A stretch of 64,000 bases of DNA, from contig NZ_CP016033.1 of the NCBI RefSeq assembly GCF_001663175.1, positions 2,666,001-2,730,000 on the forward strand, read 5' to 3'. The DNA is from Erythrobacter neustonensis (GTDB lineage: Bacteria; Pseudomonadota; Alphaproteobacteria; Sphingomonadales; Sphingomonadaceae). Made by a program: the position numbers and the translations under genes. The notes under the pieces are model-generated. The model saw nothing but the letters and a program-made list of their open reading frames with translations, did not search any database and was not told where the DNA came from. This document shows, piece after piece, positions 26,366 through 36,260 of the stretch (positions are counted from its first letter, which is position 1; the number at the start of each line of letters is the position of its first letter).

Positions 26366-27246
26366 AGCTGCCGCTGATGATCGTCGCGGGCGTGACGCTG
26401 TTTCTTGCAGGTTGCTCCGAACCGCCCGCGGGCGAAGCGGTGACCAAAATCCGTTTCGATGGGAAGCAGGTCGACGAACCGCTTTCGACTCCGTCGGCAA
26501 CCGCTGCGCCGACCGGCCCTTCGGCGTGCAAAGCGGTCGAATTCGAAGGCGCGGCGCTGACGCATTGCATTGCCGACCCGTCGCAGCACACTATCGCGAT
26601 GGCGAACCTTGGCGCGGACAAGCAACCCTTCGGCTCGCTTGGCGCGCTTGCCGCGAGCATGGACCCGGAAACGGTCGCCTTCGCCGTCAACGGCGGGATG
26701 TATGGCGATGATCTGAAGCCGATTGGGTATTTCGTCCAGAACGGCGAGCGTCTGCACGAATTGAACCGCGCCAATGGCGACGGCAATTTCTATATGAAAC
26801 CCAACGGTGTATTCTTCGGGTCTGCCAGCAAATGGCAGGTCTTGGGGAGCAACACCTTCTTCAACACCATCGGCGACCGCCCGCAATTCGGCACACAGTC
26901 CGGCCCGCTGATCCTGATCGACGGGAAGCTTCACCCCGAAATTCAGGACGATGGCCCGTCCAAGGCGATCCGCAACGGCGTGGGCGTCGATGCCAAGGGG
27001 CTGGCGCACTTCGTGATTTCGGATGTGCCGGTCAGTTTCGGACAATTGGCGCGCTATTTCCGCGATGTCGTGAAGGTCGGCAATGCGCTCTATCTCGATG
27101 GGCAGGTCTCCAGCCTGTGGGACCCGGCGCGCGGGCGGATCGACAAGGGCCGTGTCGGCCCGATCATCGTGGTTTCGAAGCGCGCCGCCGCTTCGGCGAC
27201 ACCCGCGACTGCCCCATCGCCCGCTACGAAGGCAGAGGCCCCATGA
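26362..27246 (+). CDS. Lipoprotein with phosphodiester glycosidase (NAGPA-like) domain
   Basis: 294 residues. A lipoprotein signal ends in LFLAGC (Cys18 lipidated). The remainder, about 55-275, has the NAGPA/DUF2233 landmarks FAVNGGMYGD, MKPNGVFFG, TQSGPLILIDG, IRNGVGVD and NALYLDGQVSS. Family members cleave GlcNAc from phosphodiester-linked glycans. The target in this organism is unknown. It starts inside the trpE stop and stops inside the trpG start (ATGA at both ends), so it is translated as part of the trp operon. Confidence 0.88.
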   Translation: MKLPLMIVAGVTLFLAGCSEPPAGEAVTKIRFDGKQVDEPLSTPSATAAPTGPSACKAVEFEGAALTHCIADPSQHTIAMANLGADKQPFGSLGALAASMDPETVAFAVNGGMYGDDLKPIGYFVQNGERLHELNRANGDGNFYMKPNGVFFGSASKWQVLGSNTFFNTIGDRPQFGTQSGPLILIDGKLHPEIQDDGPSKAIRNGVGVDAKGLAHFVISDVPVSFGQLARYFRDVVKVGNALYLDGQVSSLWDPARGRIDKGRVGPIIVVSKRAAASATPATAPSPATKAEAP

Positions 27247-27854
27247 TACTCGTCATCGACAATTACGACAGCTTCACCTTCAATCTCGTCCATTACCTGA
27301 TGGAACTGGGCGCAAAGGTGCGGGTGGAACGCAATGATGCGCTGACCGCATCAGAGGCGCTGGCGACGGGCGCTGCGGGGGTGCTGATCTCGCCCGGGCC
27401 TTGCACCCCGAACGAGGCCGGGATCAGCCTCGATCTGGTCGCGGCCTGTGCCGATGCCGGTCTGCCCCTGATGGGGGTATGCCTGGGTCACCAGGCGATC
27501 GGCCAGTATTTCGGCGGTACGGTGCAGCGCGGCGGATTGATGCATGGCAAGACCTCGCCCGTGACGCATGACGGGACCGGCGTGTTTGCGGGCTTGCCCT
27601 CGCCCTTCACCGCAACGCGCTATCACAGCCTCGAAGTGGTGAACGTGCCGCGCGCGCTGATCGCCAATGCCCACGCCGAAACGCCGGGCAGCGACCACGC
27701 GAGCGTCATGGGCTTTCGCCACGAAAGCCTGCCGATCCACTCAGTCCAGTTCCACCCGGAAAGCATCGCCACCGAACACGGCCACGCGCTGCTCGCCAAT
27801 TTCGTGCGGATGTGCGGGATCGAGCCCGTGCTGCCCGCGCAGGCCGCGGCATGA
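27243..27854 (+). CDS. trpG: Anthranilate synthase component II (glutamine amidotransferase)
   Basis: 203 residues. Opens with MILVIDNYDSFTFNLVHYL, the classic TrpG/PabA start. The nucleophile is Cys80 in MGVCLGHQAIGQ and the partner His is in SVQFHPESIATEHG. It supplies ammonia to TrpE and may also serve PabB, which is not in this window. Overlaps the lipoprotein gene upstream and trpD downstream, each by 4 bp. Confidence 0.95.
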   Translation: MILVIDNYDSFTFNLVHYLMELGAKVRVERNDALTASEALATGAAGVLISPGPCTPNEAGISLDLVAACADAGLPLMGVCLGHQAIGQYFGGTVQRGGLMHGKTSPVTHDGTGVFAGLPSPFTATRYHSLEVVNVPRALIANAHAETPGSDHASVMGFRHESLPIHSVQFHPESIATEHGHALLANFVRMCGIEPVLPAQAAA

Positions 27855-28843
27855 GCGTGCTTCCCGATATCGCCACCCCGCTGTCGGAAGCCGAGGCCGA
27901 GGCCGCTTTTGGCTTCTTGCTCCACGGCGATCCGTCCGAGCAGGAAATTGCCGACTTCCTGGTCGCTTTGTCCGCGCGCGGCGAGACGGCTGACGAGATT
28001 GCGGGTGCAGCGCGGGCCTTGCGCGCGCGGTTGATCCCGATCAACGCCCCCGAGAACGCGATCGACGTGTGCGGCACCGGCGGCGACGGGCATCATACGC
28101 TCAATGTCTCGACCGCGGTCAGCCTCGTGGTCGCGGCGTGCGGCGTGCCGGTGGCCAAGCACGGCAACCGCGCGGCTTCCTCCAAGGCAGGCGCGGCCGA
28201 CACGCTCGAAGCGCTTGGCCTCGACATGGACGCAGCCGGGCGAACGGCGGAAAAGACGCTCGCTGAAATCGGCATCTGTTTCCTGTTCGCGCGCAACCAC
28301 CATCCGGCGATGGCACGCATTCAGCCCATCCGCACCCGGCTCAAAACGCGCACGATCTTCAACCTGATGGGCCCGCTGTCCAACCCCGCCGGGGTTTCCA
28401 GCCAGCTGATCGGTATCGCCCGGCCCGCCTATGTTCCGATCTATGCCGGCGCGCTGGCCCGGCTCGGCACCGGAAATTCGCTGATCGTGTCGGGTGACGA
28501 GGGGCTCGACGAATTGAGCCTTGCGGGCGGCAACGAAGTCGCGGTGGTGACCGGCCACGCCTTCACGATGGAGCGCGTCGACGCGAGCGCAGCGGGCCTG
28601 CCGCATGCCCCGATCGAGGCGATCCGCGGTGACGATGCCCGGCACAATGCCGCCGCGCTCAAAGCGCTGCTGATGGGCACGCCCGGACCGTACCGCGATG
28701 CCGTGCTGTTCAACGCGGCCGGCGCATTGCAGGTCGCGGGCCGCGGCGCGGATTGGCAGGAGCGTGCGGCGATGGCTGCCGAAGCGCTCGACAGCGGCGC
28801 GGCGCGGGGTTTGCTCGAACGATGGATCGCACTGGCCCAGTAA
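27851..28843 (+). CDS. trpD: Anthranilate phosphoribosyltransferase
   Basis: 330 residues. Joins anthranilate to phosphoribosyl pyrophosphate. The PRPP site is CGTGGDGHHTLNVST (about 77-91), followed by KHGNRAASSKAGAAD. The C-terminal part has SGDEGLDEL. Starts inside the trpG stop (ATGA) and ends 20 bp before trpC. Confidence 0.96.
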   Translation: MSVLPDIATPLSEAEAEAAFGFLLHGDPSEQEIADFLVALSARGETADEIAGAARALRARLIPINAPENAIDVCGTGGDGHHTLNVSTAVSLVVAACGVPVAKHGNRAASSKAGAADTLEALGLDMDAAGRTAEKTLAEIGICFLFARNHHPAMARIQPIRTRLKTRTIFNLMGPLSNPAGVSSQLIGIARPAYVPIYAGALARLGTGNSLIVSGDEGLDELSLAGGNEVAVVTGHAFTMERVDASAAGLPHAPIEAIRGDDARHNAAALKALLMGTPGPYRDAVLFNAAGALQVAGRGADWQERAAMAAEALDSGAARGLLERWIALAQ

Positions 28844-28863
28844 TTCTCTTATGAAGTGAACCG

Positions 28864-29658
28864 ATGAACAAGCTCGATGAAATCTGCGCCACCAAGCGTG
28901 AGGAAGTCGCCGCGCGCAAGGCTGCGGTCTCGCGCGCCGCGCTGGACGCGCAGGCCGCTGCGCAAACCGCTCCGCGCGGGTTCGAAGCGATGCTGCGCCG
29001 CCGCGCCGCCGATGGTTACGCACTGATCGCAGAAATCAAGAAAGCAAGCCCTTCCAAGGGCCTGATCCGCAGTGATTTTCAACCCGCAGATCACGCCGCC
29101 GCCTATGCCGCGGGCGGCGCCGCCTGCCTTTCGGTGTTGACCGATGCGCCCTATTTCCAGGGCCACGAGGATTACCTTGTCGCCGCACGCGCCGCCTGCG
29201 ACCTGCCGGTGCTGCGCAAGGATTTCATGGTCGATCCGTGGCAATGTCTCGAAGCGCGCAGCATCGGCGCCGATGCAATCCTGATCATCGTCGCCGCGCT
29301 TGGCGACAGCCAGATGGCCGAGATCGAAGCCGCCGCGCGCGAGCACGCGATGGACGTGCTGGTCGAGGTCCACGACGAGAGCGAGCTGGAACGCGCGGCG
29401 CAGCACCTCCAGTCACGGCTGATCGGCGTCAACAACCGCGATCTCAAGACCTTCACCACGTCGCTTGCCAACACCGAACGGCTCGCCCCGCTAATGCCGG
29501 ACGGCACGCTGATTGTCGGGGAGAGCGGGATCAACAGCCATGCCGATTGCCAGCGGCTCGAAGCGGCAGGCGTGCGCACATTCCTGGTCGGGGAAAGCCT
29601 GATGCGCGCTGACGATATTGCGAGTGCCACCGCCGCGCTGCTCGGCGCAAAAGGCTAA
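28864..29658 (+). CDS. trpC: Indole-3-glycerol phosphate synthase
   Basis: 264 residues, a single TIM barrel. It closes the indole ring in tryptophan synthesis. The catalytic Lys is in [13 protein letters not shown] (about 56-68), with [22 protein letters not shown] and [10 protein letters not shown] further on. It is not fused to TrpF. moaC starts 4 bp after its stop. The remaining trp genes (trpF, trpB, trpA) are not in the window. Confidence 0.97.
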   Translation: MNKLDEICATKREEVAARKAAVSRAALDAQAAAQTAPRGFEAMLRRRAADGYALIAEIKKASPSKGLIRSDFQPADHAAAYAAGGAACLSVLTDAPYFQGHEDYLVAARAACDLPVLRKDFMVDPWQCLEARSIGADAILIIVAALGDSQMAEIEAAAREHAMDVLVEVHDESELERAAQHLQSRLIGVNNRDLKTFTTSLANTERLAPLMPDGTLIVGESGINSHADCQRLEAAGVRTFLVGESLMRADDIASATAALLGAKG

Positions 29659-29662
29659 AGGC

Positions 29663-30136
29663 ATGGATCGGCTCACCCACCTCGACGATAGCGGCGCGGC
29701 CCGGATGGTCGATGTCGGCGGCAAGCCCGCCACGGCCAGGCGCGCGGTGGCGAGCGGCCGGATCACAATGTCGCCGCAAGCGCTTGCCGCGATCCGCGAA
29801 GGCAACGCGCCCAAGGGCGATGTGCTTGGGCCTGCACGTATTGCCGGGATCATGGCGGCCAAGCGCACCGGCGATCTCATCCCCCTGTGTCACCCGCTCG
29901 CGCTCGATGCGGTCACGGTCGATTTCGCTTACGAAGACGATGCGATCCGGGTCACCGCCACGGCTTCGCTTCACGGCAAGACGGGCGTGGAAATGGAAGC
30001 GATGACAGCGACTTCTATCGCATTGCTCACGATCTATGACATGGCCAAGGCGATCGACAAGGGCATGGTGATCGAGGGCGTCCGGCTGATCGCCAAGTCG
30101 GGCGGCAAGTCGGGCGACTGGAACGCCCCGGCATGA
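29663..30136 (+). CDS. moaC: Cyclic pyranopterin monophosphate synthase
   Basis: 157 residues. MoaC acts with MoaA in the first step of molybdenum cofactor synthesis. Motifs seen are [15 protein letters not shown] at the start, [11 protein letters not shown] (about 73-83) and [20 protein letters not shown] 29663 follows trpC by 4 bp; the stop overlaps the moeA start (ATGA). Confidence 0.96.
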   Translation: MDRLTHLDDSGAARMVDVGGKPATARRAVASGRITMSPQALAAIREGNAPKGDVLGPARIAGIMAAKRTGDLIPLCHPLALDAVTVDFAYEDDAIRVTATASLHGKTGVEMEAMTATSIALLTIYDMAKAIDKGMVIEGVRLIAKSGGKSGDWNAPA

Positions 30137-31314
30137 CCGCGCCGCTCGGGCTCGAGGAAGCGCAGGCACGGCTGCTCGCGCTCGCCCCGCAGCTTTCGAG
30201 CGAGCGGATCGCCACCGAGGCCGCGCTGGGCCGCGTGCTCGCCGAAGATGTCATTGCCCTGCGCACACAGCCACCCGCCGATCTGTCGGCGATGGATGGC
30301 TACGCGCTGAGCGGCGATGCCCAGGCGTGGCGGCTGGTGGGCGAATCGCGCGCGGGCCTGCCCTATTCCGGCGTCCTGACTGACGGCGAATGCGTGCGCA
30401 TCTCGACGGGTGCGATGGTGCCGCCGGGGGCCGACCGCGTGCTGCTTCAGGAGGATGCACGCGACGACAATGGCGCGATCACCGCCGCCCCGCCGCCCCC
30501 GCCCGGTCGGCATATCCGCCCGCGCGGGCTCGATTTTCACGCCGAGGATGTGCTGTTGACACGCGGCACGCGGATTACGGCAGCCCGGCTCGCGCTGGCG
30601 CTTGCGGCAGGGCACGGCACGCTTGCCGTCACCCGCCGCGCGCGGGTGGTGGTGATTGACAGCGGCGATGAATTGAGCGCGGACCCCGCCGCCTGCCTGC
30701 CGCACCAGATCCCGGCAAGCAACGGGGCGATGATTGCCGCGATGCTCGCCCCGCTTGATTGCGAGGTGAACCGCATCGGCCCCGTGCCCGACACGCAGGC
30801 CGCCCTGGCAGACGCGCTTGCCCGGGCCGAGGACGCGGATATCGTGATCACGTCGGGCGGTGCCTCGGTGGGCGATCACGATCTGATCAAGCCTGCGCTC
30901 ACCGAATGGGGCGCCGAAATCGCCTTCTGGAAGATCGCGATCAAACCCGGAAAGCCGCTGCTGGTGGCAACCCGGGGCGATTGCGTGATCCTTGGCCTGC
31001 CCGGCAATCCGGTGTCGAGCTTCGTCACCGCCTTCCTGTTTGCGCTGCCATTGCTGCGCGCAGCCGCCGGCGAGCATGACCCGTTTGCGCGCACGCAGAA
31101 ACTGCGCACACGCGACGATCTGCCCGCGGTTGGCCCCCGCCGTGAATTCCTGCGCGCGGTCGAAGCGGATGGCGAGGTGTGCCTGGCCGGATCGCAGGAT
31201 TCCTCCGCTCTCACCGCGCTTGCCGCAGCAGATTGCCTGATCGATCGCCCCGCGCACAGCCCGGCGCTGCCGGCAGGAGAGGCAGTGCGCGTGTTCAATC
31301 TCCGAAATGGCTGA
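30133..31314 (+). CDS. moeA: Molybdopterin molybdenumtransferase
   Basis: 393 residues. MoeA inserts molybdate into adenylated molybdopterin. The N-terminal part has [10 protein letters not shown] (about 52-61), then [13 protein letters not shown], and the central MoCF-like domain has [14 protein letters not shown] and [12 protein letters not shown]. Coupled to moaC by a 4-bp overlap. The next gene, lexA, has its own promoter in the 194-bp gap. Confidence 0.96.
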   Translation: MTAPLGLEEAQARLLALAPQLSSERIATEAALGRVLAEDVIALRTQPPADLSAMDGYALSGDAQAWRLVGESRAGLPYSGVLTDGECVRISTGAMVPPGADRVLLQEDARDDNGAITAAPPPPPGRHIRPRGLDFHAEDVLLTRGTRITAARLALALAAGHGTLAVTRRARVVVIDSGDELSADPAACLPHQIPASNGAMIAAMLAPLDCEVNRIGPVPDTQAALADALARAEDADIVITSGGASVGDHDLIKPALTEWGAEIAFWKIAIKPGKPLLVATRGDCVILGLPGNPVSSFVTAFLFALPLLRAAAGEHDPFARTQKLRTRDDLPAVGPRREFLRAVEADGEVCLAGSQDSSALTALAAADCLIDRPAHSPALPAGEAVRVFNLRNG

Positions 31315-31341
31315 ATTGCGCGGATTGGCGGGTTGCGGCGC

Positions 31342-31370
31342 TTGACACGATTCTGCGGGTTGCCTACTTG
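31342..31370 (+). promoter_or_regulatory. lexA promoter
   Basis: A consensus -35 TTGACA (31342-31347) is followed after 17 bases by TACTTG (31365-31370) as -10. The LexA box begins on the last base of the -10, so LexA would block RNA polymerase directly. Transcription would start near 31377, leaving a leader of about 130 bases. Confidence 0.6.
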
Positions 31371-31384
31371 TTCTTTGTTCGTTC
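31370..31384 (+). promoter_or_regulatory. LexA operator (SOS box)
   Basis: GTTC (31370-31373), TTTGTTC spacer, GTTC (31381-31384): an exact match to the alphaproteobacterial SOS box GTTC-N7-GTTC. It abuts the -10 element of the lexA promoter, as expected for autoregulation. Confidence 0.82.
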
Positions 31385-31508
31385 ACCATAAAGGCGGAAC
31401 GGAACGTGCTGGCAACGCACTCCCGATGGGTGCCTCTTGGCGCATGCAGGTGATGGACTGGCGCGCAGGGCGCGCCGTGCCGTGGTGCGACCACAGGAGA
31501 ATGGACCA

Positions 31509-32198
31509 ATGCTGACCGCAAAACAGCGCGAGCTGATCGTCTTCATTCAGCAACGCCTCGAAGAAACCGGCGTTTCGCCAAGCTTCGAAGAGATGAAGGA
31601 CGCGCTCGATCTCAAGAGCAAATCGGGCGTTCACCGGCTGATCTCCGCGCTCGAGGAACGCGGCTTCCTGCGCCGCCTGCCGAACCGCGCACGCGCGCTT
31701 GAGGTGATCCGCGAACCCGGCGACGCAACCCCTGCACGCGCTGCCACGTCCGCTGCGTCCGGCAACGTGGTCGCGATGCCCGCCGCGCCTGCGCGCGCGC
31801 CTTCGGCCGCCAATGACGTGATCGAATTGCCGCTGCACGGAAGGATCGCCGCCGGCGCGCCGATCGAAGCGCTGGAAGGCCAGTCGACCTTGCCGGTGCC
31901 CGCCGCGCTGCTCGGCCCGGGTGAACATTATGCGCTTGAGGTTTCGGGCGATTCGATGGTCGAAGCCGGAATCTTCGATGGCGATTTTGCGCTGGTGCGC
32001 CGCACCAACACCGCCCGCGACGGCGAAATCGTCGTGGCGCTGGTTCGGGGCGAGGAAGCGACGCTCAAGTATCTGCGCAAGGAAGATGGGCAGGTGCGGC
32101 TCGATCCGGCGAACGCTGCCTATGATCCGCAGTTCTACCGGCCTGAAGAGGTCGAAGTGCAAGGCAAGCTTGCAGGTCTGCTGCGCCGTTACCACTGA
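31509..32198 (+). CDS. lexA: LexA repressor
   Basis: 229 residues. SOS repressor that cleaves itself when RecA filaments form. The winged helix-turn-helix spans about 1-65 ([20 protein letters not shown]). An Ala-rich linker (73-101) leads to the peptidase domain with cleavage site Ala115-Gly116 in GRIAAGAP, catalytic Ser149 in SGDSM and Lys187 in ATLKYL. ATG 31509 is preceded by AGGAG at 31495-31499. An operator lies 125 bases upstream. Confidence 0.98.
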   Translation: MLTAKQRELIVFIQQRLEETGVSPSFEEMKDALDLKSKSGVHRLISALEERGFLRRLPNRARALEVIREPGDATPARAATSAASGNVVAMPAAPARAPSAANDVIELPLHGRIAAGAPIEALEGQSTLPVPAALLGPGEHYALEVSGDSMVEAGIFDGDFALVRRTNTARDGEIVVALVRGEEATLKYLRKEDGQVRLDPANAAYDPQFYRPEEVEVQGKLAGLLRRYH

Positions 32199-32355
32199 CG
32201 CATTGGGAGCCGGAGCGGGATTTGCAGCAGCGTGAAACGCGTTTTTCGCGCGATGTCTGGTCTTAGACTTCGGCTCCAACCCACCCCAAATTCGTGATTG
32301 TTGGAACGCGTTGCGTTTAAAAGTCGTGCGTTTCAGGCCCCGCCTTGATGGTTCC

Positions 32356-32376
32356 AGGGGTGCGCCTAGCGCCCCT
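32356..32376 (-). terminator. Hairpin directly after comEC
   Basis: AGGGGTGCGC (32356-32365), CTA, GCGCCCCT (32369-32376) form a stem with a one- or two-base bulge immediately past the comEC stop on the minus strand. No T-tract. It may also limit lexA read-through, which lies convergent. Confidence 0.45.
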
Positions 32377-34701
32377 CTAGACCCCGGTTCGGGCACTTTC
32401 GAACGCAGTCTGCGGCGGCTTTGCCCCGTTTTCGGTTTCGGCACCGAATTTCCCAACCCGTGCTTCGGGTAGCCGCCACCAACCATGCTCGCCCTGCCGG
32501 TCGGCAACGCTGACAATCTTAGCCTCGGCAAGATTGATTGAAAGCCCGCCGGACCGCTCGAGCATGCGGCGATCCGCCTTAAGCCACCGCGGCCGGCACG
32601 AGCGCGGAAGGAAGCGTTCGGAGACGACAATGTCGGCCCTCGCGCAGGCTGCCGCCAGCGCGCGCTCCTCGACCTGCGATCGCCCGCGGCCGAGCAGCAG
32701 GTGCCACGTTTTCCCGCCCCGCGTCATGGTGAGCGCGCACCATGCCGAAGAACAGCGTGCCCCCGGCCACTCAGCCAGCGGCACGGGCTCGGCGGCGATC
32801 CCGGCGAGTTCCAGCAGATTGTCGCGGGTATAGCTCGAACGGCTATCTCGCAGCGATACCAGACGCCGCGCGCCGTCTGGGTCGGTCATGGTGATGCCCA
32901 CCTGCTGGCCATCGCCCGAAATCAACAGATCGGGGATCGGGGTCGCCGCGGCCATCACGCTCGCCAACCCCACCGGAACCAGTCCGGCAAGGCGCACCCG
33001 GCCGCGCCACAGCGCAAGCCACAAGCCCCCCACGGCAAAAAGCCCTACCGCAATCCCGCTGATCTGCGGCATCAGACGCACCGAGCCCGACTGGCCGGCA
33101 GTGAAATGCGCAATTGTCAGCAGCAGAGCGAGCGATCGTTCCACCACCCACCAGAACGGCGCGCCCGCGCCGACAAGGTCGGCCACCAGCGCGAGCGCGA
33201 TCATCGGCATCGCGACGAACGTAACCAGCGGGATCGCAACGACATTGGCCAATGCGCCATACATTCCCGCCCGGTGAAAATGGAACATCACGATCGGCAT
33301 CAGCGCGAGTTCGATCACGATCCCCGTCACGAACAGCATCACGATCTTGCGGAGGGTCGCCCGCCACCATGCCTCCTCGCGCGGCGCAAGGAAGGCGCGC
33401 ACCGGTGCGCTGTTCGACAAGGCGATGATCGCGATCACGGCGGAGAAGCTCATCTGGAAACTTGGGCCAATCGCGCTTTCGGGCCAGAGCAACAGCACAA
33501 ACCCGGCGGCGATCGCCACCATCCGCAAGGACAAGGCCTCACGCCCCAGCACCAGCGCGCCCAGCACCAGCAGCGCGGCGACACAGCTGCGGATCGTCGG
33601 CACCTCCGCCCCGGTGAGCAAGGTGTATCCGATCCCCGCAGCCGCGCCCGCGCTCGCCGCAAGCACCGGCAGCCGGAGCCGGAGCGCCAGCGCAGGCCAC
33701 AGCGCGAGCAGCCGCATGACCGCAAAATAGGCTGCGGCAATCACTGCGCTGACGTGGAGCCCGCTGATCGACAAAAGGTGCGTCAGCCCCGAATCGCGCA
33801 TCGCCGCCTCGTCGGCTTCCTCGATCCCGCCGCGGTCGCCGCTGGCAAACGCGGCGGCGATCGCACCCGGCGAATCCGGCACGCGCGACCGGACATGGAC
33901 TGCCAGCGTGCGTTGCAGACTGGCGATTCCGTTGCCGATCGCTGCCGATTCGCGAAGCTCCAGGGGGCCGACCATCGTGCCGGTGGCGGACAGGCCTTGA
34001 AACCATGCGGCACGGGCAAAATCATAGGCGCCGGGCAGCATCGGGCTCGCCGGCGGCATCAGCCGGGCGCGCAGCCTGACCACAGCGCCTTCGCTCAACC
34101 CGGCCGGCGGCCCGGCCTCGCCCAGCACCGCAAGCGTGACATTGACGCGCACCTTGCGCGCTTCTCCATCAACAGGGTCGCGCATGGCGAGCGTCAATCG
34201 TATCCGGCCCTCGGCAGGCTGATCCTCGCGCGCCAGCACCCGGCCTTCGATCAGCATCATGGCGGGACGGGCGATCGGCTCAGCTCCGACAATCGCCGAG
34301 CGCGCCCACACGGTGCCGACACCAAAGGCGAAGACCAGCCCGCATGCCATAACGGCAAGCCGCAGATGCGCGCGGGTCTCGTCAGCCGCACTGCCCGCTG
34401 GCCACAGCGCCTGCGCGCCGAGCGCAAGTGCCGTGCCGCCAGCGATTGCGGCGCTCCAATGCCACGCGGTCGGCCAAGAGAACCACGCGAGGATTCCCAG
34501 CATGAACATCACGGTGAGCCACGGCGCGCGGTCGAAGCCTGCCTCTGCGAGAAAGCGTTCGGCCCGGTCTGCCAGAGCCTGCGGACTGCGGGGGATGCTG
34601 GACAAGCCCTTCGCGGTTTGCCAAGGGCGCAGGCGCGGGCTTCCGGCGGCAACGGGTCCGCCGGGCTCCTCTCCCATCGGAATGAGCGGCACATCGCGCA
34701 A
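32377..34701 (-). CDS. comEC: ComEC/Rec2-family DNA uptake channel protein
   Basis: 774 residues with about a dozen TM segments. ComEC carries single-stranded DNA across the inner membrane during natural transformation. The diagnostic competence-domain segment [17 protein letters not shown] lies near residues 310-326; an OB-like periplasmic region precedes it (about 145-240). The C-terminal region (about 590-770) lacks the HxHxDH metallo-beta-lactamase motif, as in many alphaproteobacterial members. Whether the organism is competent cannot be told: no other com genes are here. Convergent with lexA, divergent from gltX with a 65-bp gap. Confidence 0.9.
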   Translation of the reverse strand: MRDVPLIPMGEEPGGPVAAGSPRLRPWQTAKGLSSIPRSPQALADRAERFLAEAGFDRAPWLTVMFMLGILAWFSWPTAWHWSAAIAGGTALALGAQALWPAGSAADETRAHLRLAVMACGLVFAFGVGTVWARSAIVGAEPIARPAMMLIEGRVLAREDQPAEGRIRLTLAMRDPVDGEARKVRVNVTLAVLGEAGPPAGLSEGAVVRLRARLMPPASPMLPGAYDFARAAWFQGLSATGTMVGPLELRESAAIGNGIASLQRTLAVHVRSRVPDSPGAIAAAFASGDRGGIEEADEAAMRDSGLTHLLSISGLHVSAVIAAAYFAVMRLLALWPALALRLRLPVLAASAGAAAGIGYTLLTGAEVPTIRSCVAALLVLGALVLGREALSLRMVAIAAGFVLLLWPESAIGPSFQMSFSAVIAIIALSNSAPVRAFLAPREEAWWRATLRKIVMLFVTGIVIELALMPIVMFHFHRAGMYGALANVVAIPLVTFVAMPMIALALVADLVGAGAPFWWVVERSLALLLTIAHFTAGQSGSVRLMPQISGIAVGLFAVGGLWLALWRGRVRLAGLVPVGLASVMAAATPIPDLLISGDGQQVGITMTDPDGARRLVSLRDSRSSYTRDNLLELAGIAAEPVPLAEWPGARCSSAWCALTMTRGGKTWHLLLGRGRSQVEERALAAACARADIVVSERFLPRSCRPRWLKADRRMLERSGGLSINLAEAKIVSVADRQGEHGWWRLPEARVGKFGAETENGAKPPQTAFESARTGV

Positions 34702-34766
34702 CGGCTTGTCCCCCGACCGGCCTGCACCCCAACAAGCCGCTCAAAGTGAACAGGAAAGCAAGGCCA

Positions 34767-36203
34767 ATGGCAAGCGAAAGCAGCATCCCCGGCGCAGAGC
34801 CGAACGGCGAGGTCGTCACCCGCTTTGCGCCCTCCCCCACCGGGTTTCTGCATATCGGCGGCGCGCGCACCGCGTTGTTCAACTGGCTCTATGCCCGGCA
34901 CCACGGCGGACGCACCTTGCTCAGGATCGAGGACACCGACACCAAGCGTTCGACGCAGGCCGCAATCGACGCGATCATCGACGGGCTCGACTGGCTCGGT
35001 CTCGATTTCGATGCGCCCCCGGTGTTCCAGTCCGACCGCGCCGAACGCCACGCCGAAGTCGCCTGGCAGCTGCTTGAGGCGGGCCACGCCTACAAGTGCT
35101 TTGCCAAGCCCGAAGAACTCGAAGCGATGCGCGAGGAACAGCGCGCGCAGAAAAAGCCGCTGCGCTATGACGGGCGCTGGCGCGACCGCGATCCGGCCGA
35201 AGCTCCCGAAGGCGCGCCCTTCGTGATCCGCCTGAAAACCCCGAACGAGGGCGAGGTGACGATCCACGACCGCGTGCAGGGCGCGGTGACGGTCAAGAAC
35301 GAAGAGATCGATGATTACATCATCCTGCGCGCCGATGGCACGCCGACCTATATGCTCGCAGTGGTGGTCGACGATCACGACATGGGCGTGACCCACGTGA
35401 TCCGCGGCGACGACCATTTGAACAACGCCTTCCGCCAGCTGCCCATCATCCGCGCGATGAATGCGATCGAAGGCGGCTGGGCCGATCCGGTCTACGCGCA
35501 CATCCCGCTGATCCACGGCAGCGACGGGGCCAAGCTCTCCAAGCGCCACGGCGCGCTGGGGGTCGAAGCCTACCGCGACGAATTCGGCATCCTGCCCGAG
35601 GCGCTCTTCAACTATCTGCTGCGCCTCGGCTGGGGGCACGGCGACCGCGAGGAAATCACCCGCGAGGAAGCCACGCAGCTGTTCGATCTGGCAGGCGTGG
35701 GCAAGAGCCCGTCGCGCTTCGACATGAAGAAGCTGGAAAACCTCAACGGGCATTACCTGCGCGAAGCCGACGATGCGCGGCTCGCGGCGCTGGTGGCCAC
35801 ACAGATCGGCGAGCATGCCGATGTGGCGCTGCTTACCCGGGCGATGCCGGTGCTCAAGGTGCGGGCGAAGAACATCGGCGAAATCGTCGATGGCGCGGGC
35901 TTCCTGTTTGCCAAGACACCGCTCGTCATGAGCGAAAAGGCGGCCGGTTTGCTCGAAGGCGATGCACGTTCGATTCTACGCAAGGTTTACGAGGCTCTCC
36001 GGGCGGAAAACGACTGGACAAGCGAAGCGCTCGAAGCCACTACGAAGGCGCTCGCCGAGGAACTGGAACTGGGACTTGGCAAGCTGGCGCAGCCGATGCG
36101 CGCGGCGCTGACCGGGACGACCACATCGCCCGGTATTTTCGATGTTCTGGTCCTGCTCGGACGAGACGAGGCACTGGCCCGGCTCCAAGCGCAGGCTGCC
36201 TGA
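34767..36203 (+). CDS. gltX: Glutamyl-tRNA synthetase
   Basis: 478 residues. Charges tRNA-Glu. Class I signatures: the HIGH-type motif [15 protein letters not shown] (near residue 27) and the KMSKS-type motif [12 protein letters not shown] (near 250). ATG 34767 has AGGAAAG and AAGG upstream; the frame extends back to GTG 34746. It is not the YadB short form, as the anticodon-binding C-terminus is present. Followed by gltA 57 bp downstream. Confidence 0.96.
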   Translation: MASESSIPGAEPNGEVVTRFAPSPTGFLHIGGARTALFNWLYARHHGGRTLLRIEDTDTKRSTQAAIDAIIDGLDWLGLDFDAPPVFQSDRAERHAEVAWQLLEAGHAYKCFAKPEELEAMREEQRAQKKPLRYDGRWRDRDPAEAPEGAPFVIRLKTPNEGEVTIHDRVQGAVTVKNEEIDDYIILRADGTPTYMLAVVVDDHDMGVTHVIRGDDHLNNAFRQLPIIRAMNAIEGGWADPVYAHIPLIHGSDGAKLSKRHGALGVEAYRDEFGILPEALFNYLLRLGWGHGDREEITREEATQLFDLAGVGKSPSRFDMKKLENLNGHYLREADDARLAALVATQIGEHADVALLTRAMPVLKVRAKNIGEIVDGAGFLFAKTPLVMSEKAAGLLEGDARSILRKVYEALRAENDWTSEALEATTKALAEELELGLGKLAQPMRAALTGTTTSPGIFDVLVLLGRDEALARLQAQAA

Positions 36204-36209
36204 AGCAGG

Positions 36210-36228
36210 CTGCGCGGGGGGGGCGCAG
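36210..36228 (+). terminator. Possible hairpin between gltX and gltA
   Basis: CTGCGC (36210-36215), a loop of seven G residues, GCGCAG (36223-36228). The G-run totals eight bases. Weak support as a terminator: the stem is only 6 bp and the downstream T-run is short. Confidence 0.3.
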
Positions 36229-36260
36229 GACCGACAGAAATTTTGGACAGGAGACAGATC

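Noticed and set aside
32701..34749. A 682-codon plus-strand open frame opposite comEC
   Set aside because: Composition is dominated by Arg, His and Gln, typical of antisense frames; comEC is the real gene.
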